Notes: generated from the sequence alone by a model not told the origin. DNA of 64,000 nt from Sphingomonas endophytica (GCF_014199415.1 NZ_JACIJN010000009.1:1-64000), one strand, 5' to 3'; positions 1 through 7,884 are shown, numbered from the stretch's first letter. Numbers and translations: made by a program.

Positions 1-84
1 CGCCGGCGCGCGGCCGAGGCGGCGCTCTACCGCGAGGATTATGCCGCGCTGAAGGCGCTGACCTACGGCGAGGTGGCCGCATGA
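1..84 (+). CDS. 3' end of an unidentified prophage-region gene
   Basis: Only the last 27 codons are in the window, reading in frame from base 1 to a TGA at 82-84. The visible tail is Ala/Arg/Glu-rich and ends in TYGEVAA. The stop overlaps the start of the next gene (ATGA), which points to translational coupling with the lysis genes. A phage endolysin or holin would be usual at this position, but too little sequence is present to name it. Confidence 0.55.
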   Translation, partial: RRRAAEAALYREDYAALKALTYGEVAA

Positions 85-515
85 GCTGGGCGACGCTGCT
101 CGCGGTGGCGCGCCGGCACTGGCCGCTTGCGATTGCCACGCTGTCCGCGGCCTTTTTCGCCGGGCTGTTGCTCGTCACGCGCGCCGAGCGCGACGCCGCG
201 CGTCAGGCGCTCGCAATCGAGCAGGCGGAGCGCAAGTCCGACCACGACCGCGCCGATCACCGGCGCGCCGAGCAGGAGCGCGGCTTCGCCGAGCGTCAGG
301 CGCGCTCGACGTCGACGTTCGCGACGCAGCTCGCCGCGCGCGAGCCGATCATCGTCCGCTCCACCAACACCGTGAGGGAATATGCACAGACAGATGCTGG
401 TCGGGCTGGCTGCCTTGACGCTGACGGCGTGCGCCGCTTCGCCGAAGATCGCGCCGCCCTCTTTGACGATCCCCGAGCCGCCGCCAGCCGCGCAGACCCC
501 GTGCCGGCCAGGTAA
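81..515 (+). CDS. Rz-like inner-membrane spanin
   Basis: The 144-residue protein has one hydrophobic segment at about residues 14-35, followed by a long charged, Arg/Glu/Ala-rich stretch (about 36-85) likely to form a coiled coil. This is the layout of phage i-spanins, which anchor in the inner membrane and join an outer-membrane lipoprotein across the periplasm to finish host lysis. The call rests mainly on this layout and on the lipoprotein gene that starts inside it in another frame, as Rz1 does in lambda-type phages. The start overlaps the upstream stop (ATGA). Primary sequence is poorly conserved in spanins, so the family assignment is architectural. A generic phage membrane protein is the alternative. 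Confidence 0.65.
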   Translation: MSWATLLAVARRHWPLAIATLSAAFFAGLLLVTRAERDAARQALAIEQAERKSDHDRADHRRAEQERGFAERQARSTSTFATQLAAREPIIVRSTNTVREYAQTDAGRAGCLDADGVRRFAEDRAALFDDPRAAASRADPVPAR

Positions 516-642
516 GCTGCTCACTCAACCCGATGGTTCGATGACCTCGGCCGACATGCTGCGCGTGATGCGGGAGGGCGACGTGGCGCTTGCGCAATGC
601 GAGGCGCGCCGTCGGCTGCTGGCCGATGCTTGGCCGCGCTGA
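382..642 (+). CDS. Rz1-like outer-membrane lipoprotein spanin
   Basis: This 86-residue protein starts inside the Rz-like gene in another frame and runs 127 bases past its end. It opens with a short hydrophobic signal ending in a lipobox (LTAC), predicting lipidation at Cys17. A Pro-rich segment (about 24-42) follows, which is typical of o-spanins. The expected role is the outer-membrane half of the spanin complex that fuses or breaks the outer membrane at the end of phage lysis. A second in-frame ATG at codon 5 is also possible as the start. The nested position plus lipobox makes this call stronger than that of its partner. Confidence 0.68.
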   Translation: MHRQMLVGLAALTLTACAASPKIAPPSLTIPEPPPAAQTPCRPGKLLTQPDGSMTSADMLRVMREGDVALAQCEARRRLLADAWPR

Positions 643-702
643 GCGACAGCTGTCTCGGGGACCGGACCGGCCAACCCCAACGTCTTACATTGGAGAATAG
701 TC

Positions 703-2214
703 ATGACAGACGGTCTGCGCGTCATCCGCGGCGGAACCACGAAGATCATTTCTGAGGACGAGGCCTACGGCACGCGTGGAGTCGTCATCGACCAGCCGAC
801 CAACCTGCGCCGACGGGCAGCCACGCTGGCCAAGCGGAAGGTACAGGGCCTCTACGTGCTGGCGGAGCTGCCACAGGAGGCGCTTCGCCCCGCGACGGTC
901 ACGAGGATCTATCTCGACCCGTTCAACCGGACCGGCAACGCCTCGGACAGCAACAGCGGTCTGACGAAAGCAGCGCCGCTGCTGACGCCGGGCGCCGCAC
1001 GCAGCAAGATCATCAGTGACGGCGTTCAGATCGTCATCAACGGGCCGCAGGTCGACACCATTTACCGGGAGACCGCGGCCTGGGCGACGCCGGCTTTCTC
1101 CTATTCGATCGTCAACGAGGGGCCGGGCCGCATCCTGTTCGCCAAGACCGGCTCGCCGAATGCGCCGACCTGGTCGGCGGTCAACGGGCAGCCCGGCGTC
1201 TACTCGACCCCGATCGCGACCGTGAACGATGCCGCCAACCTGATCGACACCGCGATCCGCATCGATCAGGCCGCCAAGATCAAGGTGCCGGTCGGCGGGA
1301 CCACCGCCGATCAGGAACGCTGGCGCTCGCTCGTGCGGCAACTGTCACCCTGCTATTTCGTGCCGACCAAGGTGGCGTCAATCGCGGCCGTCGCCGCGAC
1401 GCCCGGCACCTGGTTCTATGACGCGGGCGCGCAGCTGCTCTACGCGCAGGCGCTCGATAGCCGGAACCTGATCGGTGATCAGAAGCTCCAGCCGCTCTCG
1501 TCCGGCGTCTATGTCCGCGCCGCCAACGGGATCGGGAAAGTGACCCATCTCGCGGGGTTCGACGTGCTTGGCGGTTCGCCGCCGATCTACGGCAACCCGT
1601 CGGTCGACACGAACATCAACAGCCTGCTGATCCTCGAAAACATCGGCATTCAGGGATCCGCCAGCTTCGGAGGCAGCACCTCCGGGCTCGCCATCAATGG
1701 TCCGCTGCGGGTCATCGCCTATCGCGTCGCGGGCTGGAACAGCTGGGGTGATCTGTTCAGCTACACGTCGATGGCGGGTCTCTCGACTGGCGCGTCGATC
1801 GACGATCCCTCGCCGGCGGTGCTCGAGATCGAGTGCGTGGGAAGCGGGTCGGGCATGAACGGCTCGACCGGCCCGTCCGACAACGTCTTCACCAGTCACG
1901 TCTCATGCGACACCGAGAGCTATAATTGCGTGGCGATCGAAAGCAGCGATCGGCCGGTTGCCGACATCAACAAGGCACGCCGCGCCTGGTACGGCGGCTA
2001 CATCGGCGCGCCGGTCGACACGGGTGGTGCCTCGCTCTGCAACTTCGGGATGGCCGATCAGGCCGAGTCCCTGATCGATGGTGCGCAGTTTGCGCCGGCT
2101 GCACCCGGCACGCCGAACATCAAGCTGGAGGGGCAGGCCCGCCTCACCATGCGCAACATCTCGCCGCTGGTAACCGTCGAGGCAGCTGCGACGGCGACGA
2201 TCATACGCGGCTGA
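703..2214 (+). CDS. Large phage-associated protein, possible beta-helix tail or surface protein
   Basis: The 503-residue product is not a family I can name with certainty. Residues about 71-90 read like the start of right-handed parallel beta-helix proteins (an aromatic-Leu-Asp-Pro lead followed by an Asn/Asp/Ser/Gly-rich turn, SDSNSGLT). The rest is rich in Gly, Asn, Val and Ile with short strand-like runs, which fits a beta-solenoid. No signal peptide or membrane segment is seen. A GGAGA site precedes the ATG. It follows the spanin genes, so a tail fibre, tailspike or other late phage structural role is plausible but inferred from context. A glycan-binding or depolymerase activity cannot be shown from the sequence. 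Confidence 0.5.
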   Translation: MTDGLRVIRGGTTKIISEDEAYGTRGVVIDQPTNLRRRAATLAKRKVQGLYVLAELPQEALRPATVTRIYLDPFNRTGNASDSNSGLTKAAPLLTPGAARSKIISDGVQIVINGPQVDTIYRETAAWATPAFSYSIVNEGPGRILFAKTGSPNAPTWSAVNGQPGVYSTPIATVNDAANLIDTAIRIDQAAKIKVPVGGTTADQERWRSLVRQLSPCYFVPTKVASIAAVAATPGTWFYDAGAQLLYAQALDSRNLIGDQKLQPLSSGVYVRAANGIGKVTHLAGFDVLGGSPPIYGNPSVDTNINSLLILENIGIQGSASFGGSTSGLAINGPLRVIAYRVAGWNSWGDLFSYTSMAGLSTGASIDDPSPAVLEIECVGSGSGMNGSTGPSDNVFTSHVSCDTESYNCVAIESSDRPVADINKARRAWYGGYIGAPVDTGGASLCNFGMADQAESLIDGAQFAPAAPGTPNIKLEGQARLTMRNISPLVTVEAAATATIIRG

Positions 2215-2287
2215 AATCGCTCAGGCGCTTATTGCCCGATCAATCCAACATTTTCCACGATCCCGGCATGTTGATCGATTCGCCCGC

Positions 2288-2578
2288 ATGAGCGCCAACT
2301 TTCGGCCCGAGACGCTGATGGAGCTGACGCGCCGCGGCAACGTGGCGCTGAAGTGCCGCTGCGGGCATCGCGGCGTCCTCAACGGGCCTCAGCTGAGCAA
2401 ATACTTCTTCGTTCATCAATGGAATGGCCGACTGCACATGGTTGGCGATCATCTGCGCTGCTCGCGGTGTGGTGAGCGCCAACCGCGTATACGGCTGACC
2501 GGAGAGGCGCCGACCAGCACCTTCGGGCCCGCCGACGAGCGCGGCTGGAACGAGCTGCGGCGCAAGCTGCGCGGCTGA
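2288..2578 (+). CDS. Small Cys-rich protein, possible zinc ribbon
   Basis: The 96-residue protein carries CRCGHRG near residues 23-29 and CSRCGER near residues 58-64. These two CxC/CxxC pairs separated by about 35 residues could bind one zinc ion as a ribbon. Basic and Trp-containing flanks would suit nucleic-acid binding. The function is unknown. It lies 73 bases after the putative beta-helix gene in the same direction and may be the last gene of the phage-like block before the lower-GC stretch. The start ATG has no strong Shine-Dalgarno sequence. Confidence 0.5.
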   Translation: MSANFRPETLMELTRRGNVALKCRCGHRGVLNGPQLSKYFFVHQWNGRLHMVGDHLRCSRCGERQPRIRLTGEAPTSTFGPADERGWNELRRKLRG

Positions 2579-2704
2579 CTATCGACGACAAAGTGCGGGG
2601 TATCGCTACGGGTATCGACCTTCGCGCAAGAGACGAGAAATGACGTCGTGGCGCGGCGTTGCGGCTGACAGAGGCGGAGGAAGCCTCCGCCACACTCAGT
2701 ACAT

Positions 2705-2926
2705 CTAATCAGTGATGTCGAGACTGATTTTGAACGAGGCTTCACGCCGACTTCCGACTTCTACGATGCGACAATCCGCGACGCGCCGGCTCTCTGACGT
2801 CTCCTCTGCCAAAAGCATCTGCAAGGCAGAGCGCATCACCGCATTTCGCGCCACGATCATAGAGGAAAACTCCTCGGTGGCTTTGAAGATGTTTCCGTTC
2901 ACAATAATGACTGAAAATATCGGCAT
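2705..2926 (-). CDS. Small protein, paralog of the gene at 3686-3919
   Basis: The 73-residue product has no family I recognise. It aligns along its whole length with the product at 3686-3919: both begin MP with a short beta-like segment, contain an Ala-rich helix in the middle, share a VAxCxIxEVG block, and end in an alternating hydrophobic strand. This suggests a small alpha/beta domain. It lies downstream of a receiver-domain gene on the same strand, with a gap of about 140 bases. The DNA is clearly lower in GC than the flanks (28 of 60 bases at 2701-2760), consistent with acquisition from elsewhere. Confidence 0.5.
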   Translation of the reverse strand: MPIFSVIIVNGNIFKATEEFSSMIVARNAVMRSALQMLLAEETSESRRVADCRIVEVGSRREASFKISLDITD

Positions 2927-3066
2927 AGGCGACCTTTGAACCTACTCGTCGGTGACGTAGCGGATAATTTGACATCCAATATTCCCGATCTGGTGCTAGC
3001 GGACGGGTACAATGGCTGATCAAATGTGTGCCTGGTTGAGAGCCTAGCCTTTTGTTAGGAGGCTGA

Positions 3067-3456
3067 TCAGTCGGTTCGCAACGATGCCTCGTTGAGAAGC
3101 ATGGCGACCGCAGTAACGACTTGCACTGGCGCAAAGGGCTTCTGAAGAAGAACACTCTTCGGGACACCCTGCGCAGCCCAGTCGCTAGCGCTATCGCCGG
3201 TCATATAGATTACCGGCAGGGATGGACGTAGCTCGCGAGCACGCCGCGCCACTTCCCAGCCATTCGGACCACCGCCAAGACGAATATCACTGACCAACAC
3301 CGCGAGATCTGAGTGCTGCCTGTCCAAGATAGCGAGCGCCGCTGCGCCACTATCGGCTGTTAGGACGTCGAATTTCGCGTCTTTAAGTGCCTCTTCTAGA
3401 ATATCTAGAATGAGCGCTTGGTCCTCTACCAGGAGGACTAGAACCGAATTGTTCAA
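3067..3456 (-). CDS. Single-domain response regulator receiver (CheY-like)
   Basis: The protein is one receiver domain and nothing else. Using the TTG at 3456 as start gives 129 residues: acidic pocket ED at 11-12, phospho-acceptor Asp57 in VSDIRL, Thr86 in YMTGDS, and Lys106 in LQKPF, all canonical. An in-frame start at 3522 would add 22 Pro/Gly/Arg-rich residues unlike any receiver. The TTG has AGGCG just upstream and begins right before the first beta strand, so I prefer it. There is no output domain, so it would act by protein contact or pass phosphate on. No histidine kinase is nearby. Small paralogous genes flank it on both sides on the same strand. Confidence 0.8.
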   Translation of the reverse strand: MNNSVLVLLVEDQALILDILEEALKDAKFDVLTADSGAAALAILDRQHSDLAVLVSDIRLGGGPNGWEVARRARELRPSLPVIYMTGDSASDWAAQGVPKSVLLQKPFAPVQVVTAVAMLLNEASLRTD

Positions 3457-3685
3457 GGGAACGCCTAATCGGCCGGGCGGAGCCTTTGCTCGGCCTCCAG
3501 CGTCAGACGAGCCGATCGCCAACGATAAGGGCGTTTACCACATCAGCTTTCTCACGGCAATGTCGAAGCCGGCTATGTCGTTGGGTGATGTCGCATTCGC
3601 CTCAAACGACAAATCCAGCTCACCTCTCGACATTTCCTTGGTACGCACCTCAACGGGAACGAGGCGCAGGATATTTCCGCCGCGA

Positions 3686-3919
3686 TCACCGCGGGACCGA
3701 CATCAATTCGATGGCAACGAAGAAGTGCGATTGCTCTGCCCCGCCTACCTCGGAAATCTCGCATTCCGCAACGTGTCGGTAATTTGGGTGGCCCTCCTCG
3801 CTCAGGAAGGCCATCGCTGTTCGAGCCGCGGATTGCTGGGCGTGTTCGAGAGATGCGTGATGCTCCATCGCCTCCGAAACACTCTCCTTATCGCTGATTG
3901 TGATTCGATACGCTGGCAT
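3686..3919 (-). CDS. Small protein, paralog of the gene at 2705-2926
   Basis: The 77-residue product beginning MPAYRI is related to the 73-residue product at 2705-2926 over its full length, with the same VAxCxIxEVG block and a closing hydrophobic strand. A longer reading from 3982 would add 21 hydrophilic residues with no counterpart in the paralog, so 3919 is preferred. Function unknown; both look like compact soluble alpha/beta proteins. It lies upstream of the receiver gene on the same strand, so the three could be co-transcribed, although the gaps (about 140-230 bases) leave room for separate promoters. Confidence 0.55.
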   Translation of the reverse strand: MPAYRITISDKESVSEAMEHHASLEHAQQSAARTAMAFLSEEGHPNYRHVAECEISEVGGAEQSHFFVAIELMSVPR

Positions 3920-4024
3920 CACCGGATAATGCGCCTGCTTGGCTTCTCTCGCATTGTCCCCGGTCAATGTTGAAGGTGACACCGTTATCTCTTCTGCGCC
4001 ATCAAGGCCGAGGATACCTCCGTT

Positions 4025-4312
4025 CTAGTCGCGTGATTGATCGTGTGGCGACGGCTGCATTCGCAGCAGCAGCTTGCGGGCCTCTTCTTTCATCGCTGAA
4101 AGTTCCAGCGCATCGGTATGAGGCTCTATGTTCCCAGGCAGTGTGAGAAGTCGCTTTGCCAGCGCTATGAAGCTGTCGTGACAAACGGCCGACAGAGCGG
4201 CGGCCGCCTCGTCAACATAGCTTTCCCACATCGGCCGACCTTCAAACCGGATATTCTCGGAATGTCCGGCCAAGCGACATATCGCCCGCGCCGCCCGCTC
4301 AATCGGTGGCAT
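4025..4312 (-). CDS. Conserved small hypothetical protein of mobile regions
   Basis: The 95-residue protein starts MPPIERAARAICRLAGH, continues with a short Trp-containing segment and a helix (about 29-45), and ends in a charged helical half. From memory, small proteins with this Ala/Leu-rich opening plus a W-x-x-Y segment are common in alphaproteobacterial prophages and mobile regions, but I know no function. There is no signal peptide or membrane segment. It is divergent from the integrase that begins at 4459, so the gap of about 146 bases may hold promoters for both. Confidence 0.5.
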   Translation of the reverse strand: MPPIERAARAICRLAGHSENIRFEGRPMWESYVDEAAAALSAVCHDSFIALAKRLLTLPGNIEPHTDALELSAMKEEARKLLLRMQPSPHDQSRD

Positions 4313-4458
4313 CTTACCCCTCGGCTGTTGGTGTGTTTTCCGCCTGAAAGCACGAACAACAGCAGGTAAGCGTGATGATCACGCGCAAGCCTAGGGCTGC
4401 GCGAGTGGACCAGATCCTGCTCCTATTTTTTCCCTCGCAGATCATGATCGAGGTTTTG

Positions 4459-5655
4459 ATGCTCACCAACGCGGCCGTCAAGGCGGCGCGCTTTCGCGCG
4501 TCCGCGTACAAGCTGACCGACGAGCGCGGCCTGCACCTGTACGTCACTCCGACCCAGCGAAAGACGTTCCGGCTTCGCTTTGCGTGGGAAGGCCGCGAAC
4601 AGCTGCTGACGATCGGCCAGTGGCCGGAGGTCTCGCTCGATGCCGCACGCGCCCGCGCCGAGGCGGCGCGCGCGCAGCTCGCCCGCGGTATCGATCCTCG
4701 CAACGCGCCGCATGTCATGACCTTCGAGCGCGCCGCCCGCCAATGGCACGAACGACAGCAGCCCGGCTGGACCACGGTCCACGCGGCCGACGTCCTCGCC
4801 AGCCTTGAGGCCGACGTCTTCCCCGCGATCGGTACCGACGCGCTGGACGCAATCGACGCGCCGGCGGTGCTGCGGGTCGTGCGCGCGATCGAGCAGCGCG
4901 GTGCGGTCCAGACCGCGCGGCGCGTCCGCCAGCGGATCTCCGACGTCTTCGCGCTCGCGGTCAGCGAAGGCTGGGCGAGCAGCGACCCGGCGGCGATCGT
5001 CGGCCGCGCGCTGACCCGCGCGCCGGCGGCGCGCCACCACCCGGCGCTGACGACGATCGAGGAAGCGCGCGCGCTGCTCGCCGCGGCCGAGCTGGTCGAC
5101 GCGCGACCGGCGGTGAAGCTCGCCTCGCGGTTCATCGCGCTGACCGCGGTACGGCTCGCGGCGGTGCGCGGCGCGCGCTGGGACGAGATCGAGGAGCTGG
5201 ACGGCGCACCGGTGTGGCGCGTGCCGGCGGCGCGGATGAAGCTGGCCGCGGCGAAGAAGCGCGACGCGGCTAACGACCACCTGGTCCCGCTCGCGCCGGC
5301 GGCGGCGGCGGTGCTGCGCGCCGCGCGCGCGCTCGATCCCATAGGCGCGGCCAGCGGGCTGATCTTCCCGGGCCGCAACGGACGCACGCCGATCGGCGAG
5401 GGCACGATCAACGCACTCTACGCGCGCACGCCGTTCGCCGGCCGCCACGTCGTCCACGGCTGGCGCGCGACCTTCTCGACGGTGATGAACGAGCGGCGGC
5501 CAGCGGACCGCGCGGTGATCGACCGGGCGCTCGGCCATGTGCTGAAGCACGACGACGGGACGATCGCGAAGGTCGAGGGCGCGTACAACCGCGCGCAGCA
5601 CCTCGCGCCGCGCCGTCGCGTGTTTGAGGAATGGGCCGCGGTCCTGACCGGCTGA
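4459..5655 (+). CDS. P4-type tyrosine recombinase / integrase (first copy)
   Basis: Site-specific recombinase of the P4 integrase family. With the start at 4459 the protein is 398 residues: an N-terminal arm-binding domain (about 1-85, with the family opening MLTNAAVKAA), a core-binding domain (about 85-190) and a catalytic domain carrying Arg232, His333 and Arg336 (HGWR), His360 (LGH) and the nucleophile Tyr376 (AYNRA). All expected catalytic residues are present, so it looks intact. A reading from 4372 would add 29 residues with no counterpart in the family; the chosen ATG has GAGG about nine bases upstream. It converges with the second integrase cassette at 5847-7884. Confidence 0.9.
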   Translation: MLTNAAVKAARFRASAYKLTDERGLHLYVTPTQRKTFRLRFAWEGREQLLTIGQWPEVSLDAARARAEAARAQLARGIDPRNAPHVMTFERAARQWHERQQPGWTTVHAADVLASLEADVFPAIGTDALDAIDAPAVLRVVRAIEQRGAVQTARRVRQRISDVFALAVSEGWASSDPAAIVGRALTRAPAARHHPALTTIEEARALLAAAELVDARPAVKLASRFIALTAVRLAAVRGARWDEIEELDGAPVWRVPAARMKLAAAKKRDAANDHLVPLAPAAAAVLRAARALDPIGAASGLIFPGRNGRTPIGEGTINALYARTPFAGRHVVHGWRATFSTVMNERRPADRAVIDRALGHVLKHDDGTIAKVEGAYNRAQHLAPRRRVFEEWAAVLTG

Positions 5656-5819
5656 CCGCGCCGCGTGCGGGACGGCGGCGGGAGCGTGGCGCGCTTCGTG
5701 CTCCATCCCCCCCAGGCAGCCCCGGGGCGGCGCAAGCCGCCACGCTCGACCGCCGGGCCTTGGCGATCGGGTCGATGGGGTGGAGCCTTTCGGCGCGGGG
5801 GGATCGGCAAATTCGATGC

Positions 5820-5843
5820 ATGGGATCGCCTCAGCGATCCCAT
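5820..5843. terminator. Perfect hairpin between convergent genes
   Basis: ATGGGATCGC at 5820-5829 and GCGATCCCAT at 5834-5843 form a perfect 10-base-pair stem with a CTCA loop. It lies between the end of the first integrase and the end of the winged-helix gene, where a bidirectional terminator is expected. Neither side has a long T run, so an intrinsic terminator is likely but not certain. Confidence 0.55.
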
Positions 5844-5846
5844 TCC

Positions 5847-6599
5847 TTATCCTTCAGCCCCTGAGAGGGGATACTGACCGTATGGTGGACTCGCGTTCAG
5901 CCCTTCGGACGTGCGCGCGATCCCGGCCTCCATCCGGTCGAGGAGGTCGCGCAGCTCGGGGGTCGACGGTCGCGCGGACGCTTTCGGACTGTCCGGCGGC
6001 ATCGTGCCTGATCGTCGCAGCCGGCGGCGGGCGAGCAGGTCGCGCAGGCGCTGCGCCACACGCGACGGAAGGGCTTCCGGGGTGAAGAAGTAGGAATTCG
6101 ACACCTGACGGCGCTGCGGGCCGAACACCCCGTCGTTGCCCGTCCGCTCGGTGCGGCGGATCCAGTCGAGGATCTTCATCGCCTTCAGCCGGGCGAGCGC
6201 CCGGACGACCGTGGTCTTCGTCACTCTGGCCGCGCGCGCGATCGTCGCCAGCTCGGGGTCGAGCCGGCCGGTCCTGAAATCGACCGCAACTTTGCCGCGC
6301 CGGCCGAGGATCGCCTCGAGCACACGAAGGCCGTGCAGACCCAAGGGACGAGCCCCGCCTTTCGCCCGTTCCTCATCGTCCCATTCCGAGACAGCCTTCA
6401 ACAGACAATCGATCCAGCTCAACGCACCGGCGGTCGTGCCGTCGCCGATCGGCCGCGACACGCGGGCGCGGCGATCCTCGACATCGATGCTGTGACGCCG
6501 GACCTTCCGATCGGCGCCGCGCTCATGCCTGCCTGTGAGGCGAGCGGTGAAGCCCTTGGTGAGCTGGCGTGCCTGACGCCCCATCGAGGCCGCCGTCAC
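5847..6599 (-). CDS. Winged-helix DNA-binding protein of an integrative element
   Basis: The 250-residue protein has a helix-turn-helix or winged-helix core at about residues 110-150, where ELATIARAARVTKTTVVRAL reads as a clear recognition unit followed by a wing containing Trp. The N-terminus is Arg-rich. The C-terminal third is charged and probably helical. It starts 16 bases after the second integrase stop on the same strand, so the two form an operon. Control of excision or replication of the element is a reasonable inference; a plasmid-type replication or copy-control protein is the main alternative. An in-frame ATG at codon 6 is a second possible start. Confidence 0.55.
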   Translation of the reverse strand: MTAASMGRQARQLTKGFTARLTGRHERGADRKVRRHSIDVEDRRARVSRPIGDGTTAGALSWIDCLLKAVSEWDDEERAKGGARPLGLHGLRVLEAILGRRGKVAVDFRTGRLDPELATIARAARVTKTTVVRALARLKAMKILDWIRRTERTGNDGVFGPQRRQVSNSYFFTPEALPSRVAQRLRDLLARRRLRRSGTMPPDSPKASARPSTPELRDLLDRMEAGIARTSEGLNASPPYGQYPLSGAEG

Positions 6600-6615
6600 G
6601 CGCGCCCCCCGGCGC

Positions 6616-7884
6616 TCAGCCGTGCTGTCGCTTTCCCTCGAGCAGCGCCGCCGGCGGCGCGAGGCCGTCGGTCAGCATGTCCGCCCATTGCTGCGCGATC
6701 TCGCGGCGGCGCGGCATGTATGCGGCGCGGTTGTAGTCGGCCTCCACCCCGGACGGGACGTGGGCGAGCATGAGGTCGATGACAGCGCGGTCGCCGTCCC
6801 TGCCCTCCTCCTTCACCCGCTCGTTCATGATCGTCGAGAACGAGGCGCGCCAGCCATGCGGCACATGCACGCCCGAGAACCCCGCCTCGCGATACGCCTT
6901 GCTCAGCGTGCTGTCGCTGATCGGCTTGCGGGCATTGCGGACGCTGCGGAAAATCAGCCCCGTCGCGTTCCGCCCCGAGAAGGCGATCGCCACGTTGACG
7001 GTCTCGACCGCCTGACGTGACAGCGGGACGATGAATTCGAAGGCGTCGTCCTGCTTGCGTTCGACCCCCAGCTTCATCTTCCGCGCCGGAATGCGCCAGA
7101 TCGGTGCGTCCCCGTCCAGGTCCTCGAATTCGTGCACCTCGGCATGCCGCAGGGTCGCCGAGCGGACCGCCGTCAGCGCCAGCAGCCGGGAGGCGAGCTT
7201 GGTGAGCGGATGCCCCGGCTGGCGCTCCGACTCGGTCAGCACCGCCCGCGCCTGCTTGATCGTTCGCGCCGCCGGAAACTTCCCCTTTGGCTTGCGGCCG
7301 AGCGCGCGTTTGGTGACGGCGGCCGGGTCGGACGAGGCGATCCCAGCACCGATCGCGGTGGCGAACACCTCCGAGATCCGCTGACGCACCCGGTGCGCCG
7401 TCTCGACGGCCCCGCGCGCCTCGATCGGTTTCAGTACCTCCAGCACCAGCGGCGTCGTCACGGCGGTGATCGGGAGCTTGCCGATCTTCGGGAAGACGTC
7501 GTTGACAAAGCTGTTGAGCACGATCGCCGCATAGCGCGCCGACCAGCCCGCCTCCTGGCTGGCATGCCACCCACGAGCCACCTTCTCGAAGGTGCTGCCC
7601 GCCATCGCCGTCTGCTCGGCTGCACGCTGGCGCTTGCTGACCGCCGGATCGCCGCCATCGCGAAGCACCCGCGCCGCCTCCTCGCGGAGCTGACGCGCCT
7701 TTGCGAGCGTGATCTCCGGGTAGCCGCCGAAGACCAGCCGCTTCTCCTTGCCGCCGAACCGGTACTTCCACCGCCACGACTTGAACCCGCTGGGCAGGAC
7801 GTAAAGGTAGAGGCCGTGGGCATCGCCGAGCTTGTACGGCTTGTCCTTCGTCGGCGCTTTCCGACAGGCGATGTCGGTCAGCAC
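6616..7884 (-). CDS. P4-type tyrosine recombinase / integrase (second copy, beside tRNA-Tyr)
   Basis: Intact P4-family integrase of 422 residues. The N-terminus (MLTDIACRKAPTKDKPYKLG) is the classic arm-binding start, and the catalytic set is complete: Arg241, His343/Arg346 (HGWR), His375 (AHV) and Tyr384 (DYNRA). It begins about 160 bases from the 3' end of tRNA-Tyr and reads away from it, the normal arrangement for an element inserted in a tRNA gene. It shares long blocks with the first integrase (for example TAxRVRQRISxVFA and ASSDPAA), so the two are related but well diverged. The winged-helix gene follows in the same operon. Confidence 0.93.
   Translation of the reverse strand: MLTDIACRKAPTKDKPYKLGDAHGLYLYVLPSGFKSWRWKYRFGGKEKRLVFGGYPEITLAKARQLREEAARVLRDGGDPAVSKRQRAAEQTAMAGSTFEKVARGWHASQEAGWSARYAAIVLNSFVNDVFPKIGKLPITAVTTPLVLEVLKPIEARGAVETAHRVRQRISEVFATAIGAGIASSDPAAVTKRALGRKPKGKFPAARTIKQARAVLTESERQPGHPLTKLASRLLALTAVRSATLRHAEVHEFEDLDGDAPIWRIPARKMKLGVERKQDDAFEFIVPLSRQAVETVNVAIAFSGRNATGLIFRSVRNARKPISDSTLSKAYREAGFSGVHVPHGWRASFSTIMNERVKEEGRDGDRAVIDLMLAHVPSGVEADYNRAAYMPRRREIAQQWADMLTDGLAPPAALLEGKRQHG

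Noticed and set aside
2712..2939. Plus-strand 75-codon frame opposite the small gene at 2705-2926
   Set aside because: The minus-strand product has a full-length paralog at 3686-3919, so the plus-strand frame is the shadow.
3410..3973. Plus-strand 187-codon frame across the receiver and second paralog
   Set aside because: It spans two minus-strand genes with recognisable sequence and has no family match or ribosome site.
5656..5846. Second copy of the tRNA-Tyr 3' end between the two integrase units
   Set aside because: No stretch matching the T arm and acceptor end was found, so no internal att site can be claimed.
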